64,000 nucleotides of DNA from Ailanthus altissimus (GCA_946807835.1 OX327711.1:12807501-12871500), one strand, 5' to 3'; positions 11,040-25,390 are shown, counted from the stretch's first letter. Numbers and translations are program-made. The notes: a model not told the origin generated them from the sequence alone.

Positions 11040-13190
11040 TTTACTCATCTCTTACGCATCCAATATGTGTTTGAAGGGTTTATGAAGTTGAGAATCGTGA
11101 TAAATAGAGATAGAAGCACCATCACCAATACACCACCTAAGCCTTTATTAAAGAAGCTCCTTACCCCAAACAATACTATTCCATATAAATGAAGAAGTAT
11201 TAGTAGCCCTAGCCTATAAAAAATAAATGTGTGAGAAATAAAAGTTCTTCAAAACCCAAGCCATGAGAGATTTTGGCTAATTAAGGATGCACCAACCTTG
11301 CTTGGCTAACATAGCTTTATTAAAAGCCTAAAATTTTAGAAACCAAGGCCACCATATATCTTTATATTACTAAGCTTCTCCCACAAACACAAAGTGAAGT
11401 TTTCGTTTTTCTTTATTACCACCTCACCATAATCTAGCACAAGCACCATGCAACTTTTAAACAAGCGTCTTTAATAGTAAAAAAAAAATCATTGAATAGG
11501 CAGGAATAGCCAAAACAACCACTATAAGTAAGATTTTCTTACCAGCTACTGAAGACAACTTCAATCTCCGGCCATGTAGTTTATGCTAGATTTTATCTTT
11601 CAGAGCTTTAAACAAATTCAACTTCTTTTTACCACTAAGAGTAGGGAATCTCAAATATTTTTCATGATTGCTAACTCTTTGAACCCCAGACAATGAACTA
11701 TGCCATCCGCAATTTCTTCCTAAATTTTTGGGCTAAAACAAATTGCAGATTTTAAGAAATTAACTAAATAATCTAAGGTATTTTCATAAAGGAAAAGAAT
11801 ATTTTTAATAACTTCACAACCTTCCAAAGTAGCTTTGGTAAAAATTAAACTATCATCTATAAAAAAAAAAAAAAGATGGAAAATTCAAGGACCCTGTCAA
11901 CCACATTAGAGCCAGCTAACTTTTCCTCATTTTCAATTTTTCTAAAAAGATTAGAAACCTTCTGCACAAATAATGAAAAGGTAAAAGGAAAGAGCATCAC
12001 CCTGTTGAAGACCCCTTGAAGGTATTATATGACTTTATTATTTTCTGTCCACCAAAATAAAATAAGACACCGAGGCAATACAACTCTAAATCCTTAGAAC
12101 ATAAGCCTTGGAAAAATCAAGCTTCTGCAATATAGCTAATAAAAAAGCTTATTCCACAAGGTCATAAGCTTTTGACATGTCAAGCTTAAAAGCTAAATGA
12201 CTGTCTTGAGGTTTTCAAATTTTTATGATATGATGAAGGCATTCAATACCAATAATTGCATTTATCCTTGATGAGTTTACTGAGGATAAATGCACTATGA
12301 ACCTTATAAATAATATCCTTTAGAAATTCATAAGCCTATTAGCCACAGTCTTACATATTATCTTATAAAGCATATTGCACAGTCTAATAAGATGATAATA
12401 TTAAGGCAATTAGAGTCTCATTGATGCCCCATTTCCCCAATTACCATCATTATTCAAAAACTCTAGGCAACTCTTTGTAACTCCCTCACCAATCTTATCC
12501 TAAAATTTTGGATAAAAATGTGTTGGCATCCCATCTTTACCAGTTGCCTTAATAGGATACATTTGAAAAACCATTTGCCTAACCTCATCCTTGGTAAATG
12601 GAACATCTAAGATTATCTTGCTAATATTTGAAAGGCTTACAAAAACACAACCAACCACTTCTTGCACATGCTGAGTCGATAGAGATGTTGAAGTAAAAAG
12701 AGCTTGAAAATATTGCATGAAAGCATCTTCCACATAATCTTGCTTCTGCCACCAAACCATTTACCTGTAAAAAATTCCTGAAATTTTGTTATCCCTCCTC
12801 CTATTTAAAGCTTTCAAATGAGAATATTTTGAGTTTTAGTCCCCACATCTCAACTAGGTCACTCTAGATCTTTGCTACCAATAAATCTCACTCTTGCACA
12901 TTAAAACCTCCAAATCTCTCTTTACTTTATACAAATTTGCTCACTTTGGTTCAGCTTTGATAGCTTATTCATAGTAACCGAAATACATTAGAAAGCCTTA
13001 TATATTTATTTTGATTCTACTAATGCAGAACGCCCCTCACATTTTTCTAAGATTTATATTATAAACCCTTACTTTAAGAAAAAGACCATGCCAATCATTG
13101 GAACAAATTGCCTTATCTAATCTTTCTCGAATGAAATCATCATTAGCTATTTTACTAATAATTACTTTAGGTAAAGACAGAGTAATCAAT
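11040..13190 (-). mobile_element. L1-type LINE remnant (RT region)
   Basis: The minus strand from 13,190 leftwards reads through the plant L1 ORF2 order despite many stops and shifts. FIRERLDKAICSNDWHGLF (endonuclease-RT linker) comes first. PIKATGKDGMPTHF follows in the open piece 12,760-12,500, then LDMSKAYD at about 12,164-12,190, a QQGD motif near 12,010-12,030, and IDDSLIFT (family FADD, first residue changed) at about 11,840-11,863. The C-terminal block FNKAMLAKQGWCILN and then WNSIVWGKELL ends near 11,140. No intact ORF remains, nor any clear poly-A tail or target duplication. Confidence 0.85.
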
Positions 13191-13321
13191 AAACTTTTAT
13201 ATAATTTTACTATTTAATAATTATTTAACATTTTTTTTGAGATAGAAAAAATATGGATCAAATTTAAAAAGTATAATTTTACTTTAAATTTTTATAATAA
13301 AAAAAATTAATAGATTGTAAT

Positions 13322-13751
13322 TGTCACGTCCCAAATTCAAAAGATTTGACACATAATATAACTTACACCCATTCAATAATGTGCACTCATAATTAATATT
13401 GTATAAAAATTTCAAATTTAAATTCTACATAGGAATCCTTAGTAAGTTGCTAGTAGGTTCATCACAAAAATCAACCAATGACCATACTTGGTAAAACATA
13501 AATCAAATACAACCACATTTAATAAAATAATACATAAGTATTTATTCAATACGGACAAATTAAATATCTTAAACTACGTGTTCATAAATGAAACACTTAG
13601 CAATCTAACAACTTATGAAACCCAAGGGATAGCTGAAGCATTGCCAAATCTGCTAAGCACACATATACTTTATTTACCTGAAACCACCATAAACTATAAT
13701 AAGTATAAAACTTAGTAAGCATACTAATTTTTTTCATATATCAAAATACAA

Positions 13752-13782
<31 letters not shown>

Positions 13783-16013
13783 AACAATGCATTAGAATGA
13801 TATGCCATGATGGATCATAATCGAAAATCTTATTAAATCACATGTCAAGTAAGCACTTACACATTCTTTCAAAACATATAGTAGGAATACTATCATCCAA
13901 CTACTACTTAGTAGGACTTCTATATCACATATCACATAATGGGCCAAATGTAACTCATCGATGACATACCGTATGAGAGGAATAACATAAGTGATGTTTA
14001 AATTATACATATATAATACACATGCCCGAAGGTAAGAGCCAAACCCTCACCCTGATCATCGGTGAGTCCTCTCACATGCACCAATACGCCACAACACTAA
14101 TGTGATAACTTACTTTTCTTTTAGGTATCAATAGGATTCTCCCTACATACGGAACACATAACATATACCAATCCCGAAGGAAAGGTCACACATAAAGGCT
14201 CCATAAATCACATAAGGTGCCTACTAAGCAAATAGTGAGTTCAAGCATCCTCAAAACCTAAAACGTTTCTCATGGACATATTCCACTTCAAAATCTTTCT
14301 TTGTTAAACATAATTCATTTTGAAACGTTCACTTTCGTAAACACATGTATGTTATGTATGCCCATACTCAATGTCAATACTGATATTCATAAACATATGT
14401 CTTTCACATTTCATATCAAAATATACTTTGGCATAACATAAACATATTTCTAAGCACATTTACAAAATCATACATAAACAATTAATATGCTTATTGTGAT
14501 TTCAGTAAAAGTCTAGTATACTTAACTTTTAACACTTTCGAGTATAAGGCTAAATTCTCCTTAACCTATCAATGAAGATTAATCCTTTCATAAGCCTCAT
14601 CATTCACACAAAATACTTTAAATAGCTTATAAAAGTACACATATTGAATTTATCTCATTGAATTAGTCTAATGACTTGGTTTCTCAAAACTTTTCATTCT
14701 GACCACTTACACTTAATAAAATTTTCTTATACATCAAATGATGTCTAATTACTTCAAAATCAAAGAATATTATTCTTGACTTATACATCCTTCTTATATA
14801 TGAATATTATATCATAATTCCTATACAATCCATTTTAAAAACACCATCAAATTCAAACTATTATCTTGACAGGATCAAGATATTTACTAAACAGTATTCA
14901 ATCTCCCAATTTTATAAAATCATATACTAACTCAAAAATTATAAAATTACCACAGAGTTACTTTTGACACATATCTCAATCCATGATAAATAGTTCACTT
15001 CAAAATCCTTACCAAAAGTATTTTAAAACTATTTTATTTTATAACTTTAAAAATCTATTAATCAAACACTACAATGAGCTAAATTCTCAATTTTGAATAT
15101 ATCATATTAGAAATATAAATTTATCATATTCCAGAAATTTGTAATTTTTGAAGATCATTCAGCAAATCAAAAATTATTTATCACTGTAGTATACTGTTAA
15201 CACAAGAAATTTTCAGAATTGCCAGGTAATTTTTGTAAATTTATTAAAAATTCAATTTCTTGAATTTTTATTCAATTCAAAGTCTCAAATGATTCTAGAC
15301 ATGTCTAGTTTCATATTCTCGAAAGCAAAAATCATAATCGAAGTACAAAAATTTATAATATTCTCAAATCAAGAGACTATCAAGTAAAAATTCTGCAAAT
15401 TCAAAATTATAATCGAAGTATAAAAATTTATAATATTATCAGATTAAGAGACTATCAAGTAGAAATTCTGCAAATTCATCATGATTTATCAAGTTATCTA
15501 CATAATCATCATTTATTCTCAATACATTTTATAAAATTCACATCAAATCCTCAATTTTTCATATTTTCAAAAATAAAAAATTAAAGGAATTAATTTAATT
15601 AACACCAAGAGACTAAAAAAGGATTATAATATACCTCTTAAAACTTAAAATTCTAAATTTCTTCTTCTTTTTTCTTCTTTCTCTCCCTTCTCTTTCTCTC
15701 TTTTCTCACTCTAAAAGAGGTGGCTCGACCAAAATGAGTGAATTAGGGTTACAAATGTGTATTTTTATACTAAGAGGCTAATTTCTAGTATTTACGAATT
15801 AGCTCCTAAAACTTTTAAAGTATTATAATTTGGTCCCTAAAATAAATTTAAAACCTTACAAATAAACTCAATACTAATAGTAGGTTCTTAATCTATACAA
15901 ACACTACTAATAACAATACATAAATTAAGTATCATCCACATACAAATAAAATATGTACATTTATATATATATATATACTTATTCTTATCGATTGTGAATA
16001 AATAATTACTACA
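13322..16013 (-). mobile_element. Solo LTR, chromovirus-like gypsy family (copy B)
   Basis: Inverted relative of the unit at 7,680-10,363. On the + strand it starts TGTCACGTCC and ends TTACTACA, so on its own strand it runs TGTAGTAATT...GACGTGACA, 2,692 bp. Flanking pentamers GTAAT (13,317-13,321) and ATAAT (16,014-16,018) match at four of five positions. The first 170 bp on the + strand (the LTR's 3' end) are more diverged than the rest. An (AT)n/(AC)n tract lies at 13,752-13,783. No internal region is attached. Confidence 0.87.
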
Positions 16014-16345
16014 ATAATATTACATTTTAATTTTTTTAAAAAAATTAAAACAAATAAACAAGCAAGTTCCATGACAGTCTAATTTTTGAAATAGGGACAA
16101 AGCATGCACACAAACTACAATGCAAAGTCATGCATGGAATCTTTCTCTCATTATTCTTTTATAAAACATCTCAATCAAATTTGTCATGTTAAATCAAAAG
16201 CCAATTCTATGAAGAATATATGATTGTGGCCTCTGGCTGGTTGTGTGTGAGTTAAATAATAGGCAGTTTTATTTTTGCCACTATTTATTTATTCTCTCTT
16301 TTATCAAAATAAATTAATTTTTCTTTCAATTCAATATTATTTTTA

Positions 16346-17530
16346 TGGGTAAGGACATCTTTGTTTTTTGAATTTGAGTCGTTACTCAATTATGTCTACC
16401 TTGTTTTAAATTATCCAAATTTGTCTCTTTTTATTAGTCAGTTACTGTTAACTTTGATAGAGATGTAATTATTTCGATACATGTGTTTTTTACCTTTGAT
16501 GGTTATGGGCATGTGCTATGATGATGAAAATGGCTGATACACCATCCAAAAAAATAATTTAAATATTCACATGTTAATAAATGATTGGTTATTAATTTTA
16601 AAAAATAGACACGTGGCATATTTGGATAGGTTCAATTTTAATAATAGTTTGAAATTTATTTTTAAAAATAAATTATTAAAAAAAAGACCTTCTATTGACA
16701 CAGACATCCGGCTGTGGCCGTCATTGTCGGTCACCGGACTCCAACGATAAAAATGATAAAAAATTATATCATTAAACTCTATTTTTCGTAATCTACACAA
16801 TAATGTGATTATTTTTAACCAAAAAAATAAAAACTAGAAGACAGTTAAATATGCAATAGGAGCCATGGAAAGCGACAGCCATTGGTGGTGCACGTCAAAT
16901 GAGGCGACAATGACGTGCATTGTCGCTTTGGTTGACGTGCACTATCACTCTAGTTGATGTGCACTGCCATAGATGCCACCCTTCATTTACAGGAATAACG
17001 GTGCACGTTAAACGAATCAGCAATGACGTGCATCACCAGCACCATTGGATAGATCAACCATCGATTTATTCAACGATGTCGGCGGTGATTGTCACCATTA
17101 CTCCGCTTAACGTGCACCATCGGTGGCCACTGCTTCCTATGACTCACATTGTGTATTTGGTTGTCTTTTGATCATTTTGTCAGAAATAATCCCACCATTA
17201 TGTAGATCACAAAAAATAGAGTATAATGATATAAATTTTGATAACTTTTATCGTCGGAGTCCGGTGGCCGACAATAGCCCGCCAACGCTAGATGTCACTG
17301 CAATGTTGGTGATCCACAGTAGAGTTTTATTTATTTATTTAATAATTTATAATCATTTGACACGTGTTACAATGTATTAATTTTTTTATTAACTTATGAT
17401 TTTGTCTTTCAACTGTAAAATCTAACGATAACTAAACTAATAAAGAGTGACGAATTTGAAAATTTTAAAACAAGAGGAACAAAATCAAATAATGGGCTAA
17501 ATTAGAGGGACAAAGATGTTCTTAACCCTT
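16346..17530. mobile_element. Non-autonomous inverted-repeat element, 1.2 kb (foldback or Mutator-like MITE)
   Basis: The ends GGGTAAGGACATCTTTG (16,348 on) and its inverted partner GGGTTAAGAACATCTTTG (17,530 back) begin long imperfect terminal inverted repeats. Further pairs extend inwards: TTGTTTTAAATTATCC..., the CACGTGGCAT/ACACGTGT region, and the CCGGACTCC block at about 16,733 paired with GGAGTCCGG at about 17,256. The arms are about 450-500 bp. The core (16,860-17,160) is GC-richer and carries several ACGTGCA motifs. Flanking TATTTTTAT and TTATTTAAA are too weak to prove a 9-bp duplication. There is no transposase. Confidence 0.75.
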
Positions 17531-19979
17531 ATTTAAACAATATATATTTTCTTTAAAGCAAAGAGAATTTTTTTCTTTAATTTAAAGAATTTATATCTGC
17601 ATATTTTTTTGATAGAAAAAAAATTCTAAATTTCTCTTCGTTAACAAAAATTTGAAGGGAAAAAACACATTCCGGTGGTTAAGAGATTCAATTCTCTCGA
17701 ACCATAAATTTATATTTTAATATATATTTATATCTTAATTACCAAAAATAATCTTTTTGTTCTGCATTTTAGGGCATTGGAGACAGTTTAATTGTTCATG
17801 AAAATTGTAAATTTGTGTCTAATCATAAAACTTGCTTTAAAATTTCAGACTCTCATATTAAATAAAGTAAGTAAGAAGTAAACGTTTAACTACTCAATTA
17901 AGATACACTAAGACATATTTCTGCTGGTCAATCTCTGCTAGTCTTACCAGACATTCCACTCAATTAAAATTTTTTTTTTCTCAAAATTGACTATGGAGTT
18001 TTGACTGAATCATCCAATTCCATTTTCGCTTCCGCGGCCTAGAGAAGGAAAATTTTCGGAGTTTCCCCACAACTTTATACATTTCTGTTAAAGGTTTTTG
18101 TTTTTTTTAAAAAAAATAGATGTTATATAATTGAAAAAATAAATAATATTACATTGGATAATTTATTAATATAAAATTATAAAATTATCGAGATAATATA
18201 ATTTATTTAAAGATAATATTATATATTTTAAATTTTTATCTTAAATTAAAAATAAAAATTAATATGTTAAATAATTATTAAATATAATAAATAATTTTAT
18301 ATTTTATATTATTTTATTATCTAATATTTATTTAATAAATTATTTTTAAATTTTAATTTAAAATATTTAATATTACTCTGTATTTAAATATTAACATACG
18401 CTCGAAATTAAGGCACGCAAACTTTGTAAAAGTAACAACTCAAAATATTTCAGCTTATGATTCTTTGCCAATATTTCAAAACGATAAATCCTGACACAAC
18501 TAATCCCGTGGCTGCCAAATAAAGGATGAAATAAAAAATAAAAAATAAAAAACAGAAAGGAGACGTGTGCCAGGTGAAGTCGGTAGAGATAGGGGAGTTA
18601 TTTTATGGCGGCTAAGTTCTTTTTTTTTTTAATTTTTTTTTGAGAGAGCATTTTGTCGTTAGCACCAATACATTTTTGTTAGAGAATTTAGAAGACTTAA
18701 AAGTCCACATATTTTAACAGTATATAACAACATAATTATTGATTTATATATCTTACTTTAATAGTATAGAATTAACATATATTTGAATTTTATAATATTT
18801 TTTGACAATTAATTTATTTAAATATTACTTTAAAAGATTTAAGTTTTATAAATAATTTTATTAGTCGTATATTTCATAAATTATTCGTAATAATTTTAAT
18901 TTACTAATACTCAAGACATCAATAAAGATGACTTCAATATTTGTATTATATATATATATATTATTTTTTATGTATATACTATACATAAATTATAAGACTT
19001 GTTATATCTTCTCATATAAGATATATATATATTATGATTTCATTATGTACCATAAAAATTATGAAATGATACGATATTGAAAAAAAAAAATAGCTCAACC
19101 AAAAAAAACAAGTTCCAACAAACTACAATCAATAGAGTTATTGATATTTAGAAACTTAAAAAAAAGGAAGAATGCTAGCCTCAATCACCATTATGTTAGT
19201 AACTACTTTTAAATCAATTAGGTTTTTCATTTTCTTTGTTTTTATTAAACTAATAAATTTTTTATGTATATTAATTGGTTCCATTATTTATAGACATAAC
19301 TAGTTCACATAATCCAAACCCATAATTTAAATTCTATTAAAATATTAATTATTTAATTATTTTTTTGTGTGAATAAGATTTTTCACAAGTATATGAATTT
19401 TACTTAAATCCTTCTCTCTCGATTGAAGCACATTAAGATTTCTATTAATTCAACTTTAATTAAATTATACTTTAAAAATGATTGAAATTTATGTATAGTA
19501 TATACATTAAAAAAAAAAAAAATTTGCGCAATATAAATAAGCATGCACCATTGACTCATTATTCATTTAATTCAGTTTTAGTTTATTCAATCATTCATTA
19601 TTCACATACATGTCACGCTTATTATTCAATTATTTTTTACAATTTATAGAATTAATTTATCAATCTCCTACTTGTCCTTAAAACACTCCCACACACTAGC
19701 AATTTCTTTTTTTTTTTAATCAAATAATGACTTGAGTATTAGAATATTTTTTATTACACGAGGATGTTACTTTTCCATAAATTCAAAGAGCAATCAATGA
19801 TAAGTAGGTAATCTCTGTGGGTTTAAGACTTTTCAAGAACTTTAATGACACTATTTATGAGAAGTAAAAAGTATCCCCCAAAAAGTTTTTTGAACATCAT
19901 GGTTGAGCTCTTCTCATTGAATTAAAGAATAGTACTTTCACAAATATATTCTTCGGTTTCTTTCTTCAAAAACCTTAGG
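17531..19979. other. AT-rich intergenic region, no gene
   Basis: No supported coding sequence. An extremely AT-rich stretch at 18,120-18,370 contains complementary arms (AAATAATTATTAAATATAAT-type) and may be a decayed MITE. Poly-A/T runs and short (TA)n tracts occur at 18,945-18,965 and 19,020-19,035. Confidence 0.45.
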
Positions 19980-21910
19980 GCAAACTCATCAACCCCATAG
20001 CATGAGCAGGCCGTAAAGAACTAGCGCCACCTAACATTTATCTCTCTGATTTCACTCCTCTACGGGAGGCAATACCCTCAAATTCCTCTGAATCCTCAAC
20101 AATAACAAGACTTTTTATAAAAAGATGGAAACTACAAAAGTTATGAACACAAGAATCTAAATAAAAAAAAAGAAAAAAAAAATTTCCTTTTATGATATTT
20201 AGCCATGAATGCCTTGGAGCAAAACGTCCCTTAGCAGGAGTGGATGATTCCACATTTGGTCAAAATTTGAAGCACCATATTTATAGCTGAAATCTTTTGG
20301 TGGCCCTACTCGATCAGCTCTATCCTTCTAAAAAACACCTCCCTATAAAAGCCAAGAACGTTAAAACTTGGAATAAAACCAAAAGGAACCTTAGGAGACA
20401 TATCAGAAGTCGAACTCTCTTTAGGAACTTCATAATTAAACGCCTCAACAGCCATAGGAACAAGAATCTCCAAAGGATCCGCAAAAAGATCACAAGAGAC
20501 AACTGAAACCTCTAGTGTTTTTGCTTGTGCACCACTTGTTTCTGCTCTCATTTTTGCCTTTTTGACAGGAGGGACTTCGAATCCATTTACGATAAATTTT
20601 CACTCAGATCGAGGTTTCTGTGATGTGAATAAATTTGCTAGAACATTAGAAAGCTCATGCACAAATGACTAGAGAGATGTTGCAAATCAAAGAAGAAGTT
20701 GCATATATACATTTGAAAATAATAATACAAAAATTAAAAAATGAAAATTTTACCTTCTTCCTCCTAGGATGTTGGAACAGGCGGAACAAGAACAAAAGTA
20801 TTATTCGACGAGGTTCAAAAGGACCCGCACATGAAATAGGGTCAACTAAGACTGCCTCGCCCGAACCCTAATCTACCTCCATATATCGACTAAACAAAAT
20901 AAAATCCAAAACATCACCCTTGGAAGATAATCGAACTGACTCTACTGTAGCCACTACAGAAATAGAAAGAAGAATTAGTGACCCAACCAAAATTGAATGG
21001 AAAAATCTCATAAGAAATAAGGACTTACTAATATATGGAAAAAGGTTCTTGTAAGTATGGGAAGGATAGATAGAATCTTCATAGTTAGGAACCATATTAG
21101 GAAAAAAATCCTTCTTTGGGATAAATTTAAGCCAGGTTACTAGATGACGAAAACCCTCAAAGTCCAATAAAAGGGTCCCAACTTTTATGTTGAGATCTGA
21201 AGGAGTAAGGAGTCAGATCCCTCCCTTCTAAGTCACAACACAAGGAAAAAATCGATCTCTATATAGGTTTTAGAATTTTTGCAATATTTCGGGAGATGAA
21301 TATGCTTGTGGTTAATAAGATGGTTCTAGAAAAACTTTCTTAGAAATCACACTTGTCTTGAAATCGATGGGATGAAATGGTAGTCTTCTAGTTGTAAAAC
21401 CCTAAATTTTTTAAGTCCCCACTAATGATAATGGTGCTCTCTTTAAACCCAGCACGCTTCCTTTCAAAAAAAAATTTAAAAAAATTCCTCCCTTTATTTG
21501 CCAAAGAAAATTTTGTTTAGGGAAAATGAAGTTATAAGATAGGAGAATATCATAAAATGTCAAGCAGTTCGAATAGTTCACATCATATGATTTAAGAGAA
21601 AAAAATATCTTGGAGTAAATGGAAAATATTATGATGAACTTGGGGGGAGAAAGTTAAGTAATATGAAGGAATTTCAAATCTGATGGGAGAATAGGAAACA
21701 TCAAACATTTTAAGTGTTCATGAAATAGGGGCAGTTCCCTTTACAACATTGTTTGAGGCTTTTGATAATGATTATTTCGAGGCAAAATTCAGATCTTAAT
21801 ATCTTTAGGAATGATGCATTCTAATCGAAGTTCGTTAATGAGAAGGGAACTGATATCTCTACCCATTTTTAATAATAAGAGGAAGACAAGAGTAGGAAGA
21901 AAGTATAAAA
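19980..21910 (-). pseudogene. Decayed ORF resembling the extra first ORF of Tat retroelements
   Basis: On the minus strand an ATG at about 21,870 opens MGRDISSLLINELRLECIIP. Protein-like text then continues through stops to about 20,000, including LDFEGFRHLVTWLKFIPKKD (21,167 on) and a Glu/Asp-rich stretch near 20,090-20,040. The order (a short helix, a line like REVPLF, then a Trp-containing LVTWLKF block) recalls plant 'putative transposon protein' ORFs that precede gag in Tat/Ogre-type elements. A GT at about 21,031 and a TCTGTAG acceptor near 20,955 could mark an intron. Assignment is by general resemblance only; it could instead be an unrelated host pseudogene. Confidence 0.35.
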
Positions 21911-24900
21911 AAAATTTCCTCCATAGAGGAATAAGTAAGAGGATGGGTATTTTTAAGTGATGAATTTAGAGATTTTGAAACCCTAATTTATATTCAAAAT
22001 TTTGTAAAAGACGAGAGGAAAAAAAAGGTGTCTGCTTAAAAGACTGAAAATGTTCCATGATTAGACACCCTCTATAACTCTTAATAAATGAGTGAACATG
22101 CGAGATTTTTTAAAAAATAAAAACGTGACGCTTCTTAGTTAGACTTTATCATTAAAATGAAAAAGTATGTCTAAGACTTTTTTAAAATCGAAACACACTT
22201 CTTTATTTATGAAGAATATCTGTTGGGCCCATTATCATAATAAACCCAACAAGTTCAAAGTAAGTACCACTTGAGAAAAAGGTCTACAATAATTCATAAG
22301 GCAGAAACTAAAAACATGTTAGTAAGCTTGCATGGCGAATTGAGAAAAAGCATGTGATACTTAAAAATTGTAAAATCAACTTTGAAAAAAGGAAAAATTC
22401 CAAATGTAAATATGATTAAGTTTAGTTTGAATCATCTTTTATTATCTATTTCTCAACAAAAAAGGAAAATACTTTGGAAGGATAAAAAGGTTTGGTTTCT
22501 ACTCTTCTAATCCTATTTTAATTTAAATTTGTGAATTTAAGTATAAAACCGATTGTAAAATTTATGTTTAACTCTCTTGCTTGAGCATAAAATCTCTATT
22601 ATTTGCACAAATTAAAATCTTGTTTCAAGTTAACATCCACAATTATATTTATGTTTTGAATTGGCCTCTACCACTATATAAAGAAACGATTCTCCATAAC
22701 CTAATCATCTAATTTTAGAGCTAAAAAATTTAGAACACTCTTGAAATTTTTAAGTAATTTTTGAGAACTATCCCTAGTGAAAATTATAGACTCTTGACAA
22801 TAAAAAACTCTTCCACACACAATACACGACATCTTATTCTGTTATTAACTTAAATATCAAAGTATTTTTTTTTATAAAAAGATAATACTTTCTTACAAAT
22901 TTGAAAAGTAATTAATGAAATAATTTATGTGAATTTTCAACTTTTGAGAACTTCAATATAAAATACCAATACAAAAGCACACAATTGATTTTAAAACAAC
23001 GATTAGCAGAATCACAAGTAATACTCTCATTGTTCTTGAAAAAAGAAAAAAGAAAAAAGAAAAAAGTAACTACAAATATTAGAACTCAATATACTACGGC
23101 ATCTTAAAAAAATCAAATTATAAACGGTATGTAATGTTTTTTTGACATTCCATGCCAAGGGTTAGAAGTTAAAAAAAAAAAAAAAACTGCTTAGATCAAA
23201 TATAATTTTAGCTTAATTTCAGTGTCCATATTAATAGACAACAATGCCTACTCTAACAAATTGAGTAGAATTTACATTATATATATATATAAAAAATGAT
23301 CAAATTAATTATATAACTTAGAATAATACTGTCATATAATACTGTTTAATTAATTTATAATTTTTATATAATTTATAATATATATAAAATTTTATCATGT
23401 GTTTAAATACTCATCATATGTTAAGCTATATAATTTATTAGAACAAAACTTATATATAAAAAAAAAATTAATAAATTACATAATTTATTATATAATAAAC
23501 ATTTTAACACATAATAAAATTTTATAATATATCATAAATTATAAATTAATTAAATAATAATATATACCAATCTTATCCTTGAACCACTTCACGCACGGAT
23601 ACCAAACAAATTCTTTAATTTTTTTTTGTTTTTAGTAGAATTTTAGCTTTCAGCAAATAAACAATGAGCAAACTAATAATTTGTGCCCCATGGTTTGGCA
23701 TCGTTACAATCTGATCTTATCATAATGTTCTGCCCCACGTTTTTTTTTTTTTGAAAGAAAAGATAAGTCATATTTAGGTGGATAATAAAATAAATATTTT
23801 AAATAGGACAGTTAATGTAAAAAAGTTACAGTATTTATGTTAACAAATCAGTGGTAAAAAATTGACAATATTTATTTTCACTAAAAATAAATGCCTTAAA
23901 ATTTACATCCTCTCCCTTATAAAAATAAGTTTTTAAAAAATAAAAGAGAAAAATAAATGTTGATTGACTTAACAAATAGGCAAAAAAAAAAAAAAAAAAA
24001 GAAAGATAAATTTGATGGTCTTCACTTCTTCGTTATATTCTAATGCCCATCTCTTTTGAAATTAGACTTTGTTTTGATCACTTTAAAAATAATACTATAG
24101 TTCAATTTTATTCAAATGTTTTATTTCTCGATTAGTATTATACTTTTTAAATTATATTTTAAATTTTAAAGTTCAAATAATTATTCAATAGAAAAATAGT
24201 ATAATAAATAATTTTAAAAATTATAAAAAATTAATTATCTAATAATTATTTAACACCTAATTTAAAATTCAAATTTTAGAATATAATTTGATAAGGTAGC
24301 ATCTCTTTATTTTCCTCTCCTAACATACACATACATAAAAATGTCTTCACAGTTTTTTTTCTAAAAGGTTTTATTTATATATTTGATTAATTGTGATTTG
24401 TGAGTGACAATTAATTTAATTGGTAATTTTTTAGAGTAGTGTAAAAGGCTGAATTTTGAATTTTATTCACATTACAAGTGGAAATGGATTGAATTTACAT
24501 TTATGTAATATTCAATAAGAAAAAGAAAAAAAATCAATATTACAAAAAAGTATTGGAAATAATAAAAGCTTTCTTTATATCTTTTTTACCACTCACCATG
24601 TTTGGCTTGAAAAAGTAAAAAAAAAAATAATTTTGAGTTAAGAAACGTTTATAATGGTAATACTTTTTAGAAAGTCATGCATTGTTTTTCTTTAAATAAT
24701 ACTTCAAATACTTTTGCAAAAATATATTTTTTTTCAAAGTACTCTTATTTAGAGTATTTTATAATTATGAGGTAAGAAATTCGAATTCTGACATTAATTT
24801 AAAGGTGCGCTTATAAAGAGGGCGTTTATTATTTTAGCAATTCCTATGCGCTTTTTTTTTCAAAGTGTTTTTGTCAATTGTAATATGTCAAAAAAAAATG

Positions 24901-25390
24901 CTTTTCTAAAATATAAAAGTATAAAAATTATTTGGATCCAAACTTTTTTGCCAGACATTTTTTTTCAGGGGCCATTGCCCATTAGAACATATTTTACTTT
25001 TTTTTTTTTTTAAGAAAGCACATATTTTACTGAAAATACCAGTTTTTAATAAAAAAAAAAAAGAGTAGGAATTATTTATTTATTATTTGGGATAGCAAGT
25101 TGAAATTAATTATTAAAAAAGAAACTTTCTTCAAAAAAAGGCTTGTATTAAAAAACTGCAAACGATATAATAAAATAACCAAAAAAAAAAATTGAATGAT
25201 CTAATGATTGACCGAATCAGTAAATGCTTAAATGGCCCACTTACTTTTTTACCCAAAAATCTGCGCCTCACTTTTTTCTCACTAGCTCACCAACTCAATT
25301 CTAAAATACCCAAAATACCCAAAATACTCTCCATTCACATTATGAACCCCAAGACAAAACTCAACTGCAAGCTACCCAAAATTGTACTTT
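21911..25390. other. Intergenic region upstream of the ABCC gene
   Basis: No gene is supported. It holds an AT-rich inverted repeat (23,275-23,580), four GAAAAAA units at 23,037-23,068, poly-A runs at 23,171-23,186 and 23,981-24,000, and another AT-rich palindromic stretch at about 24,130-24,300. The open stretch at 25,192-25,410 has no recognisable motif and ends in the presumed promoter. Confidence 0.5.
23275..23580. repeat. AT-rich hairpin, MITE-like
   Basis: The arm at about 23,344-23,410 (TTTAATTAATTTATAATTTT and on, through AAAATTTTATCATGTG) pairs with the inverted copy at about 23,495-23,556. Loop sequence lies between. Ends and class are uncertain. Confidence 0.5.

Noticed and set aside
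20297..20506. + strand ORF rich in Arg/Lys
   Set aside because: It is the antisense of the more protein-like minus-strand remnant and shows no motif.
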